Origin: Alphaproteobacteria bacterium
GTDB taxonomy: Bacteria; Pseudomonadota; Alphaproteobacteria; Micropepsales; Micropepsaceae
Direction of reading: 5' to 3'
DNA length: 64,000 nt
Assembly (NCBI GenBank): GCA_024236055.1
Contig: JACKLF010000004.1
Location: 62,001 to 126,000, forward strand
Positions 37,562 to 47,856 of this stretch are shown piece by piece. Made by a program: the position numbers and the translations under genes. How positions within the stretch are numbered: position 1 is the stretch's first letter; each line of letters opens with the position of its first letter. Under the pieces are notes generated by a model. The model was not told where the DNA came from and made no database searches. It saw only the letters and a program-made list of their open reading frames with translations.

Positions 37562-38380
37562 TCAATCGCGCAGCAGGTCGTTGATGGAGGTCTTGGCGCG
37601 GGTCTTTTCGTCCACCCGCTTGACGATGACGGCGCAATAAAGATTGGGGCCGTTGCCCGACGGCATCGAGCCGGACACCACCACCGAATAGGGCGGCACC
37701 TTGCCCATGTGGATTTCACCGGTGGCGCGATCGACGATCTTGGTGGAACCCGACAGATAGACACCCATCGACAGCACCGAGCCCTCGCCCACGATCACCC
37801 CTTCGGCAACCTCGGCGCGCGCACCGATGAAGCAGCCATCCTCGATGATGGTGGGGGCGGCCTGCAGCGGCTCCAGCACGCCGCCCAGCCCCGCACCGCC
37901 CGAGATATGGCAATGCGCGCCAACCTGTGCGCAGGAACCGACCGTGGCCCAGGTGTCGATCATGGTGCCTTCGCCCACCCGCGCGCCGACATTGACGAAG
38001 CTGGGCATCAGCACCGCGCCCTTGGCGATGAAGGCGCTTTTGCGCACCACCGCGCCGGGCACGGCGCGGAAACCGGCGGCGCGAAAGCGCGCCTCGTCCC
38101 AGCCCAGAAACTTGGAATCGACCTTGTCCCACCACACCGCTTCACCCGGCGCGCCGGAAATCAGCTTCATGTCGTTCAGGCGGAAGGACAGCAGCACCGC
38201 CTTCTTCAGCCATTCATGAACCTTCCATGCACCGTCGATCTTTTCGGCGACACGCAGGCTGCCATTGTCCAGCGCTTCCAGCGCCGCTTCCACGGCCTCG
38301 CGCTCGGCGCCCCTGCTGGCGGGGGACAGGCTCTCGCGCGCCTCCCATGCTGCTTCAATGGCCGTGCTCAATTGCGTCAT
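37562..38380 (-). CDS. dapD: Tetrahydrodipicolinate N-succinyltransferase
   Basis: 272 residues with the left-handed beta-helix hexapeptide repeats ([20 protein letters not shown] and onward) preceded by an alpha domain. Uses succinyl-CoA; the next step but one is dapE. Its start overlaps the 5'-nucleotidase gene stop by 4 nt, and its stop is 2 nt from dapE, so all three form one operon. Confidence 0.96.
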   Translation of the reverse strand: MTQLSTAIEAAWEARESLSPASRGAEREAVEAALEALDNGSLRVAEKIDGAWKVHEWLKKAVLLSFRLNDMKLISGAPGEAVWWDKVDSKFLGWDEARFRAAGFRAVPGAVVRKSAFIAKGAVLMPSFVNVGARVGEGTMIDTWATVGSCAQVGAHCHISGGAGLGGVLEPLQAAPTIIEDGCFIGARAEVAEGVIVGEGSVLSMGVYLSGSTKIVDRATGEIHMGKVPPYSVVVSGSMPSGNGPNLYCAVIVKRVDEKTRAKTSINDLLRD

Positions 38381-39117
38381 GGTGCTGTCCTGATGTTGTG
38401 CAAGAAATGCGTGAGATTGTCTGTCTGGTGATCGATGTCGCCGGACGCGACATCCATATGCGGTCCTTCGGAGGACCAGAGCGAGTCATTTTTCAACCAC
38501 ACGGTGGTCATGCCAAGCGCGCGGGCCGGCACCAGGTTACGCGGGATGTCATCGAACATCGCCGCCGCCCTGGCATCGATACCGCCCGCCGCCACCACCG
38601 CGGCATAACCGGCCGCATCCGGCTTGGGCCGGAAATCCAGGCTGCGAATGTCCCACACATCGTCGAACAGCCGCTCCAGCCCCAGCCGCGAGAGAATGCG
38701 CCCGGCATGGGCGCTGCAGCCGTTGGTGAAAACAAACCGCCGCCCCGGCAGCGCCGTCAGCGCCGCGGCCAGCCCGCTGTCGGGCGAAAGCTGCGACAGG
38801 TCGATATCGTGCACATATTCCAGATAGGCCTCGGCATCGCAGCCATGCTCCTGCATCAGCCCGTTCAGGGTGGTGCCATAGCGGCGATAAAGATCCTTCT
38901 GGCGCGTCCAGGCCGCATCGCGCGGCATGTCCAGGAACCGCATCACGAATTCGGTCATCCGGGCCTCGATCTGGGCGAAGATGCCGTTGTCGGCGCGATA
39001 AAGCGTGTTGTCGAGATCGAACACCCAGGCCGAGACATGGCCAAAATCGGGGCGCGCATCGGGCTGCAATAGCCCGCCCGCCCCCTGCCGGTTCCCTGCC
39101 TGTGCGACCTCGGTCAT
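38377..39117 (-). CDS. HAD-family pyrimidine 5'-nucleotidase
   Basis: About 246 residues from ATG 39117 (MTEVAQ); ATG 39129 with TAAGG just upstream is a close alternative, and the longer frame to 39291 is unlikely. HAD motif I is [12 protein letters not shown], with [11 protein letters not shown] as motif II and FDDIPRNL as motif IV. This SSM1/YjjG-like branch dephosphorylates pyrimidine nucleotides. First gene before dapD; its linkage to the lysine pathway is common in alphaproteobacteria. Confidence 0.88.
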   Translation of the reverse strand: MTEVAQAGNRQGAGGLLQPDARPDFGHVSAWVFDLDNTLYRADNGIFAQIEARMTEFVMRFLDMPRDAAWTRQKDLYRRYGTTLNGLMQEHGCDAEAYLEYVHDIDLSQLSPDSGLAAALTALPGRRFVFTNGCSAHAGRILSRLGLERLFDDVWDIRSLDFRPKPDAAGYAAVVAAGGIDARAAAMFDDIPRNLVPARALGMTTVWLKNDSLWSSEGPHMDVASGDIDHQTDNLTHFLHNIRTAP

Positions 39118-39176
39118 GGGGCGGAACATGGCCTTAAGCAGCCCCGCGAGGCAAGCACCGTTAACGCGTCTCCACC

Positions 39177-40526
39177 ATGCCTTTTTATCGCCTGTTAAAG
39201 CCGCGGGCGCACAATGGCGGAACAGGGGGCAAAACCGGAAAACAGGGGTCAAAATTGGACAGAACGCCGCCACCGGCCCGGCCCGGCGCAAAACCGGGCC
39301 TCAATCCACGCGATGCGCTGGACATGCTGGATATCCGCAGCCAGCGCGGCACCGCCGAGCTGGCCAGCCGCACCGATGCCGGTCCCGATGTGCTGCACTA
39401 TCTGGCGACCCATGCCGCCGCCGCCACGCGCGCTGCCGTGGCTGCAAACACCGCGACCACCGCGACCACCAACCGTATCCTGGCCGACGACCCCAGCGAG
39501 GATGTGCGCGCCGAGCTGGCAGCCAAGATCGCGCGGCTCATGCCCGGCCTGTCGCAGCGCGAAAGCTCGCACATCTACGCCCTGACCATCGAGACGCTGG
39601 AATGCCTGGCCCGCGACGCCGCCGTGCGCGTGCGCGCCATCCTGGCCGAACTCATAAAGGACATGGACTGCATTCCCCATGATGTCGTGATGACGCTGGC
39701 GCGCGACCTGAACACCGTCGTGTCGGTGCCGATCCTGGAATGTTCGCCGCTTCTGTCCAGCGCCGACCTGATGGAGATCATCGCCTATGGCCAGGTCAGC
39801 GAGGCGCTGGCCGCAATCGCCCGGCGCCGCAAGGTCGATGGCGATGTCAGCGCCGCCCTGGTGCAGACGCTGGACGTGTCGGCCGTCGCCGCGCTTCTGG
39901 TCAATCCCGATGCGGCGATCCGCAAGGAGACGATGGACAGGATCATCGACCAGGCCGGTGAAATCGGCGCCTGGCAGATGCCGCTGGCGCTGCGCGCCGA
40001 CCTGTCGGCCCGCGCCATCCGTCGCATCGCGGGTCTGGTCGGCTCGTCCATCATCGAGCGGCTGGCCGCCCGCAACGACCTGTCCGAGTCCACCCGTGCC
40101 CGGCTGAACCGCGAACTGCGCCTGCGCCTGGCCCAGGAAGAGGATATTCTGGACACCGAGGTGGACCACCATACCGCGCCCGCCGACATCGTTGCCGCCG
40201 CCAAGGCGGAAGGCCGGCTTGACGACTGGTTCGTGGAACAGGCCGCCATGCGCGGCCAGCGCGAAATGGTGGTTCAGGCCCTGGCCGCGCTGGCCCAGGT
40301 CGATGCGGCCACGGTCCGCAAGATCCTGTCCTCGGGCCAGGCCAAGCCGGTGGTGTCGCTGATCTGGCACGCCCATCTGTCGATGCGCGTGGCCTTCAAG
40401 GTCCAGACCTTCCTGCTGAAGATGCCGTCGCATGAAGTGCTGCCCGCGCGTTCGGGCATTGCCTTCCCGCTGCCGCGCGAGGAGATGCGCTGGCACCTGA
40501 GCTATTTCAACATTCCGGTCAGCTGA
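39177..40526 (+). CDS. DUF2336 domain protein (HEAT-like repeats)
   Basis: 449 residues, all-helical, rich in short helical pairs (LADDPSEDVRAELAAKIARL, RDAAVRVRAILAELIKDM, SADLMEIIAYGQVSEALAAIA) that resemble HEAT repeats. DUF2336 is characteristic of alphaproteobacteria and has no established function. The N-terminus (residues 1-40) is Gly/Lys/Pro-rich and contains an imperfect internal duplication (GGKTGKQGSK). Divergent from the 5'-nucleotidase with about 59 nt between starts. Confidence 0.88.
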   Translation: MPFYRLLKPRAHNGGTGGKTGKQGSKLDRTPPPARPGAKPGLNPRDALDMLDIRSQRGTAELASRTDAGPDVLHYLATHAAAATRAAVAANTATTATTNRILADDPSEDVRAELAAKIARLMPGLSQRESSHIYALTIETLECLARDAAVRVRAILAELIKDMDCIPHDVVMTLARDLNTVVSVPILECSPLLSSADLMEIIAYGQVSEALAAIARRRKVDGDVSAALVQTLDVSAVAALLVNPDAAIRKETMDRIIDQAGEIGAWQMPLALRADLSARAIRRIAGLVGSSIIERLAARNDLSESTRARLNRELRLRLAQEEDILDTEVDHHTAPADIVAAAKAEGRLDDWFVEQAAMRGQREMVVQALAALAQVDAATVRKILSSGQAKPVVSLIWHAHLSMRVAFKVQTFLLKMPSHEVLPARSGIAFPLPREEMRWHLSYFNIPVS

Positions 40527-40538
40527 AACAGGCCGTGC

Positions 40539-41567
40539 TCAGCGCTTCTGTGCGGCAGGCACAGGCGGTGCCGCGCCCAGATGCAGGATCGCCCCGGCTG
40601 CGCCATGCGCGTCGATTGCGGCAAAGCCCGCCTCGGCATAACCGCGCGCGGCGCAGCGGCCCACCGCGTCGCCGATCTCGAAGGCGGCATCGGCGATGCA
40701 GAACATCTTGCTGCCCCCCTTCACGGTCTGGCCATCGCGCGTCTGGGCCAGCAGATACATCCTGTCTGCGGCCAGCGGAATGGTCTGGAGGCGCGCGCAG
40801 GCGCCCGGCGCCACTGTCCACCAGCCGCGCGCCGTCTGCCGGCCATGGCCGGTCTGGCCCAGCGCCACCAGCAGGGGCGCCTTGCCATCATTGCAGGCGG
40901 TCAGGCCGGCGGGCGCCACATGTTCGCGCGCGCGCGTTTCCAAGGCGGTGAAAAGCCGGTCATTGCCGGCATCAGGGGGAAACTTCATGGTCTTGCGAAA
41001 TTGCGCCAGCGCCGCGCCGGTGGCCTTGTCGGGTTCGCCGGTGATGGCGCCGACCTTGTAGCCATTGTCCTTCAGCAGGCGGCGCACACCGGCAAGCTGG
41101 GCATCCTGCAGGCTGTCCAGTTCGGGCTGCTGGTCGAAGGTCATGGTCCAGTCCGGCTGGCCTTCCGTCGCCACCACGGCAAAACCCAGCGGGAAGGCGC
41201 CATCGGTGCCGCAGCCCTTTTGCGCAGCCGGCTGGGTGAGGGTGAAATCGCCGTCGCGCACGCAAAGCTGGCGGTTGCCGCCCCAGGCACGCGCCGCGCC
41301 GCTATGGGCGATGGACGATCTTGCATGCACCAGATAGGTCATGCGCGACAGATTTCCGGACCGCGCCGCCACGCATTCGCCCGGCACGATGCGCGTCCAT
41401 CCCCGGATCGCGGTCTTGCCCCCGCCATCCAGGGCCGCAGTCGCCGCGTACAGGATATAGCTGGTGCGATTGCACAGGTTCAGCGCCGCCTGCGCGGGCA
41501 GCACACTGGCCAATAGCACGCCCATCAGCACCGCCACCGCCAGCAAACCGCCACGCAGCGCCATCAT
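40539..41567 (-). CDS. Exported protein: two DUF1036 domains flanking a peptidoglycan-binding-like segment
   Basis: 342 residues. Sec signal to about residue 27 (LLASVLPAQA), then a first DUF1036 domain (LNLCNRTSYILYAATAALDGG, NRQLCVRDGDFTL), a middle segment like PG_binding_1 (LQDAQLAGVRRLLKDNGYKVGAITG, ATGAALAQFRKTM), then a second DUF1036 domain (LTACNDGKAPLLVALGQ, MFCIADAAFEIGD). It begins 14 nt after the argB stop on the same strand, so it is probably transcribed with the argB operon. Function unknown; cell-wall location inferred. Confidence 0.85.
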   Translation of the reverse strand: MMALRGGLLAVAVLMGVLLASVLPAQAALNLCNRTSYILYAATAALDGGGKTAIRGWTRIVPGECVAARSGNLSRMTYLVHARSSIAHSGAARAWGGNRQLCVRDGDFTLTQPAAQKGCGTDGAFPLGFAVVATEGQPDWTMTFDQQPELDSLQDAQLAGVRRLLKDNGYKVGAITGEPDKATGAALAQFRKTMKFPPDAGNDRLFTALETRAREHVAPAGLTACNDGKAPLLVALGQTGHGRQTARGWWTVAPGACARLQTIPLAADRMYLLAQTRDGQTVKGGSKMFCIADAAFEIGDAVGRCAARGYAEAGFAAIDAHGAAGAILHLGAAPPVPAAQKR

Positions 41568-41580
41568 GCGGCGATGACCG

Positions 41581-42501
41581 TCATTCGGCGGTTATAAGCG
41601 TGCCGGCGCCGTGTTCGGTGAACAGTTCCAGCAGCAGCACATGGGGAATGCGCCCGTCCAGGATGACGGCGGCGCGCACGCCGCCTTCCACCGCATCGAT
41701 CGCGGTCTGGATCTTGGGAATCATGCCGCCGGAAATGGTGCCATTGGCGATCAGGGCGCGCGCCTCGCGCACGGTCAGGCGCGGGATCACCTTTTTCTCG
41801 TGGTCCAGCACACCTTCGACATCGGTCAGCAGCACCAGGCGCTCGGCCTTCAGCGCACAGGACACCGCGCCCGCCACCGTGTCGGCATTGATGTTGTAGG
41901 TCTCGCCCTTGCGGCCCACGCCGATCGGCGCGATCACCGGGATCGTCTCGGACTTCATGATGGAATGGAGCACTTCCGGATTGACCGTTTCCGGCTCGCC
42001 GACAAAGCCCAGGTCGACGGCCTTGCGCTCGCCCGTCGCCGGGTCCAGCCGGGTCATCGCCACCTTGCGCGCGATGACCAGGTTGCCGTCCTTGCCCGAC
42101 AGGCCGACCGCCCGGCCGCCCGCCGCATTGATGCCGCTGACGATCTGCTTGTTGATCGAGCCGGTCAGCACCATCTCCACGATCTCGACCGCCGCTTCGT
42201 CGGTGACGCGCAGCCCGTCGATGAAGGTGGATTCCACGCCCAGCTTCTTGAGCATCGCCCCGATCTGGGGGCCGCCGCCATGCACAACGACGGGATCGAT
42301 ACCCGTCTGCTTCATCAGCACGATGTCCTGGGCGAAATCGTGGGCGCTGGTGCCGGTCATGGCGTTGCCGCCATACTTCACCACGATGGTCTTCTGGTCG
42401 TATTTGAGAATATAGGGCAGCGCCTCGACCAGCACGCGGCCGGTCTGGCGCCAGCGCGCCATGACGCGCAAATTCCGTTCTTCGGGAGTATCTTCGGCCA
42501 T
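41581..42501 (-). CDS. argB: Acetylglutamate kinase
   Basis: About 306 residues from ATG 42501. Amino-acid kinase motifs: [13 protein letters not shown] at the N-terminus (ATP lysine), [11 protein letters not shown] (substrate glycines) and the C-terminal [19 protein letters not shown]. The N-terminal extension before the kinase domain is typical of arginine-inhibited, hexameric ArgB. Second step of arginine synthesis. 60 nt downstream of engB. Confidence 0.95.
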   Translation of the reverse strand: MAEDTPEERNLRVMARWRQTGRVLVEALPYILKYDQKTIVVKYGGNAMTGTSAHDFAQDIVLMKQTGIDPVVVHGGGPQIGAMLKKLGVESTFIDGLRVTDEAAVEIVEMVLTGSINKQIVSGINAAGGRAVGLSGKDGNLVIARKVAMTRLDPATGERKAVDLGFVGEPETVNPEVLHSIMKSETIPVIAPIGVGRKGETYNINADTVAGAVSCALKAERLVLLTDVEGVLDHEKKVIPRLTVREARALIANGTISGGMIPKIQTAIDAVEGGVRAAVILDGRIPHVLLLELFTEHGAGTLITAE

Positions 42502-42561
42502 GGCTTGCCCGGGCAAAAAGCGCGGGCCTTATAGCGCGGCAGACCCGCCGTTTCTAATATT

Positions 42562-43203
42562 TTATTGCGCCAGCGCCGCCAGATGTGTCCGCAATTGTGG
42601 CATTCCGGTGCCTTTCAGCGCCGAGGTCAGCGCCACCCATTGCAGCGCGGCGACATGGGAACCGGCCTGCTGGCGGGCATCGGCCAGGGCCTTTTCCTGC
42701 GCCGCGGCGCCCAGTTCGTCGGCCTTGGTCAGCACCAGCAGATAGGACACCGCCGCCCGGTCCAGCAGGTCCATCACCATCCGGTCGGCATCCATCACCC
42801 CGCGGCGGCTGTCGATCAGCAGCGCCACGCGCCGAAGCCGGGCGCGGCCGCGCAGATAGGCGAAGATCATCTCCTGCCAGGCCGCCGCCTCGGTCTTGGA
42901 GCGCTTGGCGAAGCCATAGCCGGGCAGGTCGACCAGCATCAGTCTTCCGCCCAGGTCGAAGAAGTTGATCTGCCGGGTCGCGCCGGGCGTCTGGGAAACG
43001 CGGGCCAGCGCCTTCCTGCCCGTCAGCGCATTGACCAGCGAGGACTTGCCGGCATTGGAGCGGCCGACAAAGGCAACCTCGTTCAGCTTCTCCGGCGGCA
43101 GGTTCGCCGCCGAGGTCGCGCCCCAGACAAAATCGCAGGCGCCCGCGAACAGCTTGCGCGCGGCTTCGATCTCGTCAACCGAAGCCTGCGCCTCCTCAGT
43201 CAT
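42562..43203 (-). CDS. engB: Ribosome biogenesis GTPase EngB (YihA/YsxC)
   Basis: 213 residues. G1 GRSNAGKSSLVNAL, G3 DLPGYGFAKRS, G4 TKADEL. Essential GTPase of 50S assembly. Its start overlaps the yidC stop by 8 nt. Confidence 0.96.
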   Translation of the reverse strand: MTEEAQASVDEIEAARKLFAGACDFVWGATSAANLPPEKLNEVAFVGRSNAGKSSLVNALTGRKALARVSQTPGATRQINFFDLGGRLMLVDLPGYGFAKRSKTEAAAWQEMIFAYLRGRARLRRVALLIDSRRGVMDADRMVMDLLDRAAVSYLLVLTKADELGAAAQEKALADARQQAGSHVAALQWVALTSALKGTGMPQLRTHLAALAQ

Positions 43204-45019
43204 TGGCGGCCGTCAGCTTCTTCTTGGGGCCTTCGAAGAATTTCACCTCGACGCCCTGGCGGCGCATGATGAAGTACTGCTGCGCCACCGACAGAAGATT
43301 GTTCCAGGTGTAATAGATCACCAGGCCCGCCGGGAAGGTGGCGAACATGAAGGTGAAGACCACCGGCATCAGGGTAAACATGCGCGCCTGCATGGGATCG
43401 GCCGGGGTGGGATTCAGCTTGGTCTGCACCCACTGCGTGCACCCCATCAGGATCGGCCAGATGCCGATCGACAGGAAGGACAGGAAGGCCGGCACCACCG
43501 AATGCGGATCGAACGGCAGGAGCCCGAACAGGTTGATGATCGAGGTGGGATCGGGCGCCGACAGATCGTGGATCCAGCCATAGAAGGGCGCATGGCGCAT
43601 CTCGATGGTGACGAACAGCACCTTGTAGAGCGAGAAGAACACCGGGATCTGGATCAGGATCGGCAGGCAGCCCGACAGCGGATTGACCTTTTCGCGGCGG
43701 TACAGCTCCATCATCTGCTGCTGCATCACCTGGGGGTCGTCCTTGTGCGCAGCCTTCAGGCGCTCCATCTCCGGCTGCACCTTCTTCATCTTGCTCATCG
43801 ACTTGAACTGGGCGTTGGCCAGCGGGAAGAAGGCCAGCTTGACCACCACCGTCAGCATCAGGATGGCGATGCCGAAATTGCCGATGAATTTGTAGAAGAT
43901 GTCCAGCAGCCAGAAGAGCGGCTTGGTGAAGAACCAGAACCAGCCCCAGTCCACCGCCTTGTCGAAATGGGCGATGCCGTCCTGGTCGCGATAGGCGCGC
44001 AGGATATCGACGACCTTGGCACCGGCGAACAGGCGGTGCTTGACGCTGGCCGCCCCGCCCGGCGCGATGGCGCGCGCGCCCAGCCGGTAATTGGCCTGGT
44101 AGGCTTCGGTGCCCCCGTCATGGCTGCCCAGATAGGCGCCGTCGAATTTCTCGCCCTGGGGCGGGATCACCGCGGCCATCCAGTATTTGTCGGTGATGCC
44201 GACCCAGCCGCCGGTGGAATCGAAGGTCTTGGGCGGGGTGCCCGCATCCTTGAAGTCGGAATATTTGGCGTCGATCTCGCTGCCGCCGGCCACGCCGACA
44301 AAGCCTTCGTGCAGGATCCAGGTGTGCGGCGCCTCGGGCACGTTCTGGCGCGCGACATAGCCGTACGGATACAGCGTCACCGGCACACCGGCGTCATTGG
44401 CGACCTTGTCGGTGACGGTGAACAGATACTTGTCGTCGATCGCGATGGTGCGGGTGAAGGTCAGGCCGTGGCCGTTCTTCCACTCCAGGGTCACCGGGTG
44501 GTCCTGGGTCAGCGGACCCGTGCCAACCTGCGTCCACGCACTGTTGTCGTCCGGCGTGGCCCCCTTGGGCAGGCCCTGGCCGCCGACCCAGCCGAATTCG
44601 GCGTAATAGGGATATTCGGTGCCCTTGGGCGCCAGCAGCACGATCTCCGCGCTCTTGGGATCGACGGTGGCGTGATATTTCTTCAGCCGCAGGTCGTCGA
44701 ACTTGGCGCCTTTCAGCAGGATCGAGCCATCGACCATCGGCGTATCGACCGTAACGCGCGCACCGCCCGCTTTCAGTGCCGCGCTGCGGGTCATATTCGC
44801 CGCGCCGGTCTGTGCGGCGGGCAGGCCCGGCGTGGCCGCCGGCGCGCCCGGCGCCTTGATGTTGCCGTCCGCCGCGCCCTTGGCCTTTTCCTGCTGGCTC
44901 AGCGCCGCCTGCTTGGCCTGTTCGGCCTGCATCTGGGGGCGGGCAATGAAATACTGCCAGGCGAACAGCACCAGGGCGCTGAGCGCGAAAGCCAGGATGA
45001 GATTTTTGTTGTTGTTCAT
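43196..45019 (-). CDS. yidC: Membrane protein insertase YidC
   Basis: 607 residues from ATG 45019 ([10 protein letters not shown]); the longer open frame to 45196 overlaps yidD. N-terminal helix [16 protein letters not shown], a long periplasmic beta domain (residues about 70-350), then the five-helix insertase core ([48 protein letters not shown]). Overlaps yidD by 4 nt and engB by 8 nt. Confidence 0.96.
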   Translation of the reverse strand: MNNNKNLILAFALSALVLFAWQYFIARPQMQAEQAKQAALSQQEKAKGAADGNIKAPGAPAATPGLPAAQTGAANMTRSAALKAGGARVTVDTPMVDGSILLKGAKFDDLRLKKYHATVDPKSAEIVLLAPKGTEYPYYAEFGWVGGQGLPKGATPDDNSAWTQVGTGPLTQDHPVTLEWKNGHGLTFTRTIAIDDKYLFTVTDKVANDAGVPVTLYPYGYVARQNVPEAPHTWILHEGFVGVAGGSEIDAKYSDFKDAGTPPKTFDSTGGWVGITDKYWMAAVIPPQGEKFDGAYLGSHDGGTEAYQANYRLGARAIAPGGAASVKHRLFAGAKVVDILRAYRDQDGIAHFDKAVDWGWFWFFTKPLFWLLDIFYKFIGNFGIAILMLTVVVKLAFFPLANAQFKSMSKMKKVQPEMERLKAAHKDDPQVMQQQMMELYRREKVNPLSGCLPILIQIPVFFSLYKVLFVTIEMRHAPFYGWIHDLSAPDPTSIINLFGLLPFDPHSVVPAFLSFLSIGIWPILMGCTQWVQTKLNPTPADPMQARMFTLMPVVFTFMFATFPAGLVIYYTWNNLLSVAQQYFIMRRQGVEVKFFEGPKKKLTAAND

Positions 45020-45279
45020 GGGTGACCGTGGGTGTGATGGGGCTGCGGAACGGGGTCGAGCCCCTCGCCGCCGCCGAGCCAGGAAATGGGATGGCAGCGC
45101 GCAATGCGCCGCACGGCGAGCCACAGGCCCCGCAACGGACCGTGAAGTTTCAGCGCCTCCAGCGCGTAAGCGGAACAGGAGGGCGAATAGCGGCAACTGG
45201 GCGGCAGAAGCGGCGACACGGCCATCCGGTACAGATGGATCGGCGCCGACAACAGGCCGATGACAGCCCGGCTAAGCAT
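45016..45279 (-). CDS. yidD: Membrane protein insertion efficiency factor YidD
   Basis: 87 residues from ATG 45279 with the conserved [22 protein letters not shown] and [10 protein letters not shown] blocks. Its start overlaps the rnpA stop by 8 nt. Confidence 0.95.
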   Translation of the reverse strand: MLSRAVIGLLSAPIHLYRMAVSPLLPPSCRYSPSCSAYALEALKLHGPLRGLWLAVRRIARCHPISWLGGGEGLDPVPQPHHTHGHP

Positions 45280-45640
45280 GAGGCACTCCCGCCGTTGCAT
45301 CCAGTTTGCGATGCGCCGCGTTCAGGGCCCGGGTGACATCCGCCAGCAGGGCCGCGAAAGGGCGCGCCACGGTCGTGCCGCGGGCCACCAGAACATAGTC
45401 ATGCCCCACCCGACCCAAAAGGGGCAGAAGCTGCGACGCGGCGGCACGCAGGCGGCGCTTGGCGCGGTTGCGGATCACGGCATTGCCGACCTTGCGGCTG
45501 GCGGTGAAGCCCACGCGCAGATGGCCGTCCTGGCGGGCAGTTTCGGGGGTGGCGCAGGTTTCCAGGGTGACCGCACCCTCGACACGGCGGATTCCCCGCG
45601 CGGCCCTGAGGAAATCGGCGCGGGTCTTCAGACGGTCCAC
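45272..45640 (-). CDS. rnpA: Ribonuclease P protein component
   Basis: 122 residues from GTG 45640 with GGGGAAG 8-14 nt upstream. The RNR motif is in [16 protein letters not shown], and the start [14 protein letters not shown] is typical. Protein subunit of RNase P; the usual gene after rpmH. Confidence 0.94.
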   Translation of the reverse strand: MDRLKTRADFLRAARGIRRVEGAVTLETCATPETARQDGHLRVGFTASRKVGNAVIRNRAKRRLRAAASQLLPLLGRVGHDYVLVARGTTVARPFAALLADVTRALNAAHRKLDATAGVPHA

Positions 45641-45735
45641 TGTGATGCTTCCCCTGGATGGCGGGCTTGCCCCGCTGATCGGGGTATCCCGCTCCCCCTG
45701 CCCGGGAATTGGCTGGGCGCCGGACCGGCGCCCGC

Positions 45736-45870
45736 TCAGGCCGAGAGCTTCTTGCGGCCTGCGCCGCGGCGGCGGTTCAGAACCTTGCGGCCACCGACGG
45801 TGGCCATGCGCGAACGGAAACCATGGCGGCGCTTGCGCACGAGTTTGCTCGGCTGAAAGGTGCGCTTCAT
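45736..45870 (-). CDS. rpmH: 50S ribosomal protein L34
   Basis: 44 residues, [20 protein letters not shown] then [22 protein letters not shown]. This is the full, typical L34. First gene of the rpmH-rnpA-yidD-yidC-engB-argB run; dnaA is not adjacent here, in common with many alphaproteobacteria. Confidence 0.97.
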   Translation of the reverse strand: MKRTFQPSKLVRKRRHGFRSRMATVGGRKVLNRRRGAGRKKLSA

Positions 45871-45927
45871 GGGTTTCCAGGCTCCGAAAAGTGCGGTTTT
45901 GCGCCCAAAGGCGCGAAAAGAGCGGGG

Positions 45928-45956
45928 GTTTTAGGCGTTGGCCCCGCCGCTGTCAA
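45928..45956 (-). promoter_or_regulatory. Sigma-70-type promoter of rpmH operon
   Basis: On the minus strand TTGACA (45951-45956) is separated by exactly 17 nt from TAAAAC (45928-45933). The -35 is consensus and the -10 matches at four of six positions. It lies about 58 nt upstream of the rpmH start. Confidence 0.75.
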
Positions 45957-45984
45957 CGAAATGCCGCTTTAACGGTCAAGTTAT

Positions 45985-46004
45985 TGAAATACCGTGGTAT
46001 TTCA
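45985..46004. repeat. Inverted repeat at the ggt stop codon
   Basis: TGAAATACC / GGTATTTCA, 9-bp perfect arms with a 2-nt centre. It covers the TGA of the ggt gene. There is no U-rich tail, so it could be a protein-binding palindrome rather than a terminator. Confidence 0.6.
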
Positions 46005-47726
46005 GTCGCCAATCACGACCCCGTCGCGGCGCGGATCGGCCCCGCCGATATAGCCGCCCTTGACCCTTTCGATGCCGTGCAGGCCGCTGCCCTCGCCGTT
46101 CTGGACCATCACGTCATGGCCCATCGCCTTGAGGCCCGGCACCAGCGCGTCATTGGCGGGCGCCTTTTCCAGCCGGGTGGGGCCGTTGAGGTTGAGCTGG
46201 CGCGGCAGGTCGATCGCCTGTTGCGGGGTCATCTTGCCGTCCAGCATCGCCACCAGCGACTGGGCGACATATTCGATGATCGCCGGTCCGCCCGGCGAGC
46301 CCACGGACAGGAGGAACTTGCCGTCCTTGTCGAAGGCGATGGTGGGCGACATGGCACTCAGCGGCCGCTTGCCGGGCGCGGGCGCGTTGGCCACCAGTTT
46401 GCCGTCGATTTCCGGCTGCAGCGAGAAGTCGGTCAGCGTGTTGTTGAGCAGAAAGCCGCCGGCCATGATCTCGGCGCCAAAGACAAATTCCACCGATGTG
46501 GTCATGGCGATCACCATGCCGTCGCGATCGACGATCGTCATGTGGCTGGTGCCATGCAGGACGGGCGAGACCTGGGGGCTGAGCGCGGCGTGCTTTTCCG
46601 GCGGATCGCCCGCTATCGCCTTGCCCATGTCCTTTTTCGGGTCGATCAGCGCGGCGCGGCCGGCGATATAGTCCTGGTCCAGCAGGCCTTTCACCGGCAC
46701 CTGCACGAAATCGGTATCGGCGAGATATTTGGCACGGTCGGCATAGGCCAGGCGGCTGGCCTGGGTAAACAGATGCGCCTCGCTCAGCGTACCCGGCTGC
46801 AAGTCGGATTCGGGAAAGTGCTGCAGCATGCCCAGAATCTGCACAATGGCGATGCCGCCGGAGCTGGGCGGCCCCATCGAGCACAGACGCCACTGGCGAT
46901 AGGGCCCGCAGACCGGCGGGCGTTCCTTGGCGCGATAGTCCGCCAGGTCCTTCAGCGTCATGCCGCCCTGGTTCCTGGGTGCGTGCTGAACCGCATCGAC
47001 AATCTGCTGGGCGATCTTGCCGGAATAGAAAGCCTTGGCGCCGCCTTCGGCCACCGCGCTCAGGCTGGCCGCCAGTTCGGGCTCCTTCAGGATGTCGCCT
47101 TCCTTCAGCGGCGTGCCGTCCGCATGATAAAATGTGCGGTGGATGTCGGGCATGTCGCCCATCTGGGTCCAGCGCGCGATGGTGCGCGCCAGCTTGGGGC
47201 CGACCGGAAACCCGTCCCGGGCCAGCTTGATCGCGGGCTGGAACAGCCGCGCCCAGGGCAGCTTGCCATATTTGTCGTGCGCCATTTGCAGCATGGCGAT
47301 GACGCCGGGCACGCCGACCGAAAGGCCACCGGGAATCACCTGCAGCTTGGAGCGGGCCTTGCCGTCAGGCCCCAGGAACATGCCCGGCGTGGCCGAGGCG
47401 GGGGCCAGTTCACGCCCGTCGAAGCTGGTGGTGGTCTTGGTCTTGGGGTCGAAGGCCAGCATGAAGGCGCCGCCGCCGATGCCGGAGGATTCCGGCTCGA
47501 CCAGGTTCAGCACCATCTGCACCGCAATGGCCGCATCCACCGCGCTGCCGCCCGCCTTGAGCATTTCCAGCCCGGCCTCGGCGGCCAGGGGGTTGGCGGC
47601 GGCCACCATCTCATGGGCGGCGAACGGCTGGACGAAGCCCGGCTTTATCGTGGCGGTGTCGGCGAAGGCACCGGCAGGAAGGAAAAAGGCGCAGGCAAGC
47701 GCCACAAAACGCCGGACATGCCGCAT
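46002..47726 (-). CDS. ggt: Gamma-glutamyltransferase
   Basis: 574 residues from ATG 47726. Sec signal (RRFVALACAFFLPAGAFA), then NTN-hydrolase blocks GGSAVDAAIAVQMVLNLVEPESSGIGGG and FDGRELAP. The self-cleavage and catalytic Thr393 is in HGTSHMTIVD, so the precursor splits there into large and small subunits. The PSSGGIA block near residue 287 binds substrate. Periplasmic glutathione and gamma-glutamyl-peptide breakdown. The longer frame to 47894 crosses a terminator and is rejected. Confidence 0.94.
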   Translation of the reverse strand: MRHVRRFVALACAFFLPAGAFADTATIKPGFVQPFAAHEMVAAANPLAAEAGLEMLKAGGSAVDAAIAVQMVLNLVEPESSGIGGGAFMLAFDPKTKTTTSFDGRELAPASATPGMFLGPDGKARSKLQVIPGGLSVGVPGVIAMLQMAHDKYGKLPWARLFQPAIKLARDGFPVGPKLARTIARWTQMGDMPDIHRTFYHADGTPLKEGDILKEPELAASLSAVAEGGAKAFYSGKIAQQIVDAVQHAPRNQGGMTLKDLADYRAKERPPVCGPYRQWRLCSMGPPSSGGIAIVQILGMLQHFPESDLQPGTLSEAHLFTQASRLAYADRAKYLADTDFVQVPVKGLLDQDYIAGRAALIDPKKDMGKAIAGDPPEKHAALSPQVSPVLHGTSHMTIVDRDGMVIAMTTSVEFVFGAEIMAGGFLLNNTLTDFSLQPEIDGKLVANAPAPGKRPLSAMSPTIAFDKDGKFLLSVGSPGGPAIIEYVAQSLVAMLDGKMTPQQAIDLPRQLNLNGPTRLEKAPANDALVPGLKAMGHDVMVQNGEGSGLHGIERVKGGYIGGADPRRDGVVIGD

Positions 47727-47785
47727 CGCAAGCACCGTGTTAGCAACTGCATCATGGTACGGCACGGACCGGGCGGGGCAACAGA

Positions 47786-47813
47786 AAAGGCCCCGCTTTG
47801 CGGCGGGGCCTTT
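47786..47813 (-). terminator. Intrinsic terminator of the lipoprotein gene
   Basis: 11-bp perfect stem AAAGGCCCCGC / GCGGGGCCTTT with a 6-nt loop; on the minus strand it is followed by TCT after the TTTT. It lies 44 nt beyond the stop of the minus-strand lipoprotein gene at 47857 and upstream of ggt. Confidence 0.85.
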
Positions 47814-47856
47814 CGTCACGGGCCGGTCACAGGGCCGGCCGGGAGCTTTGCGGCGC

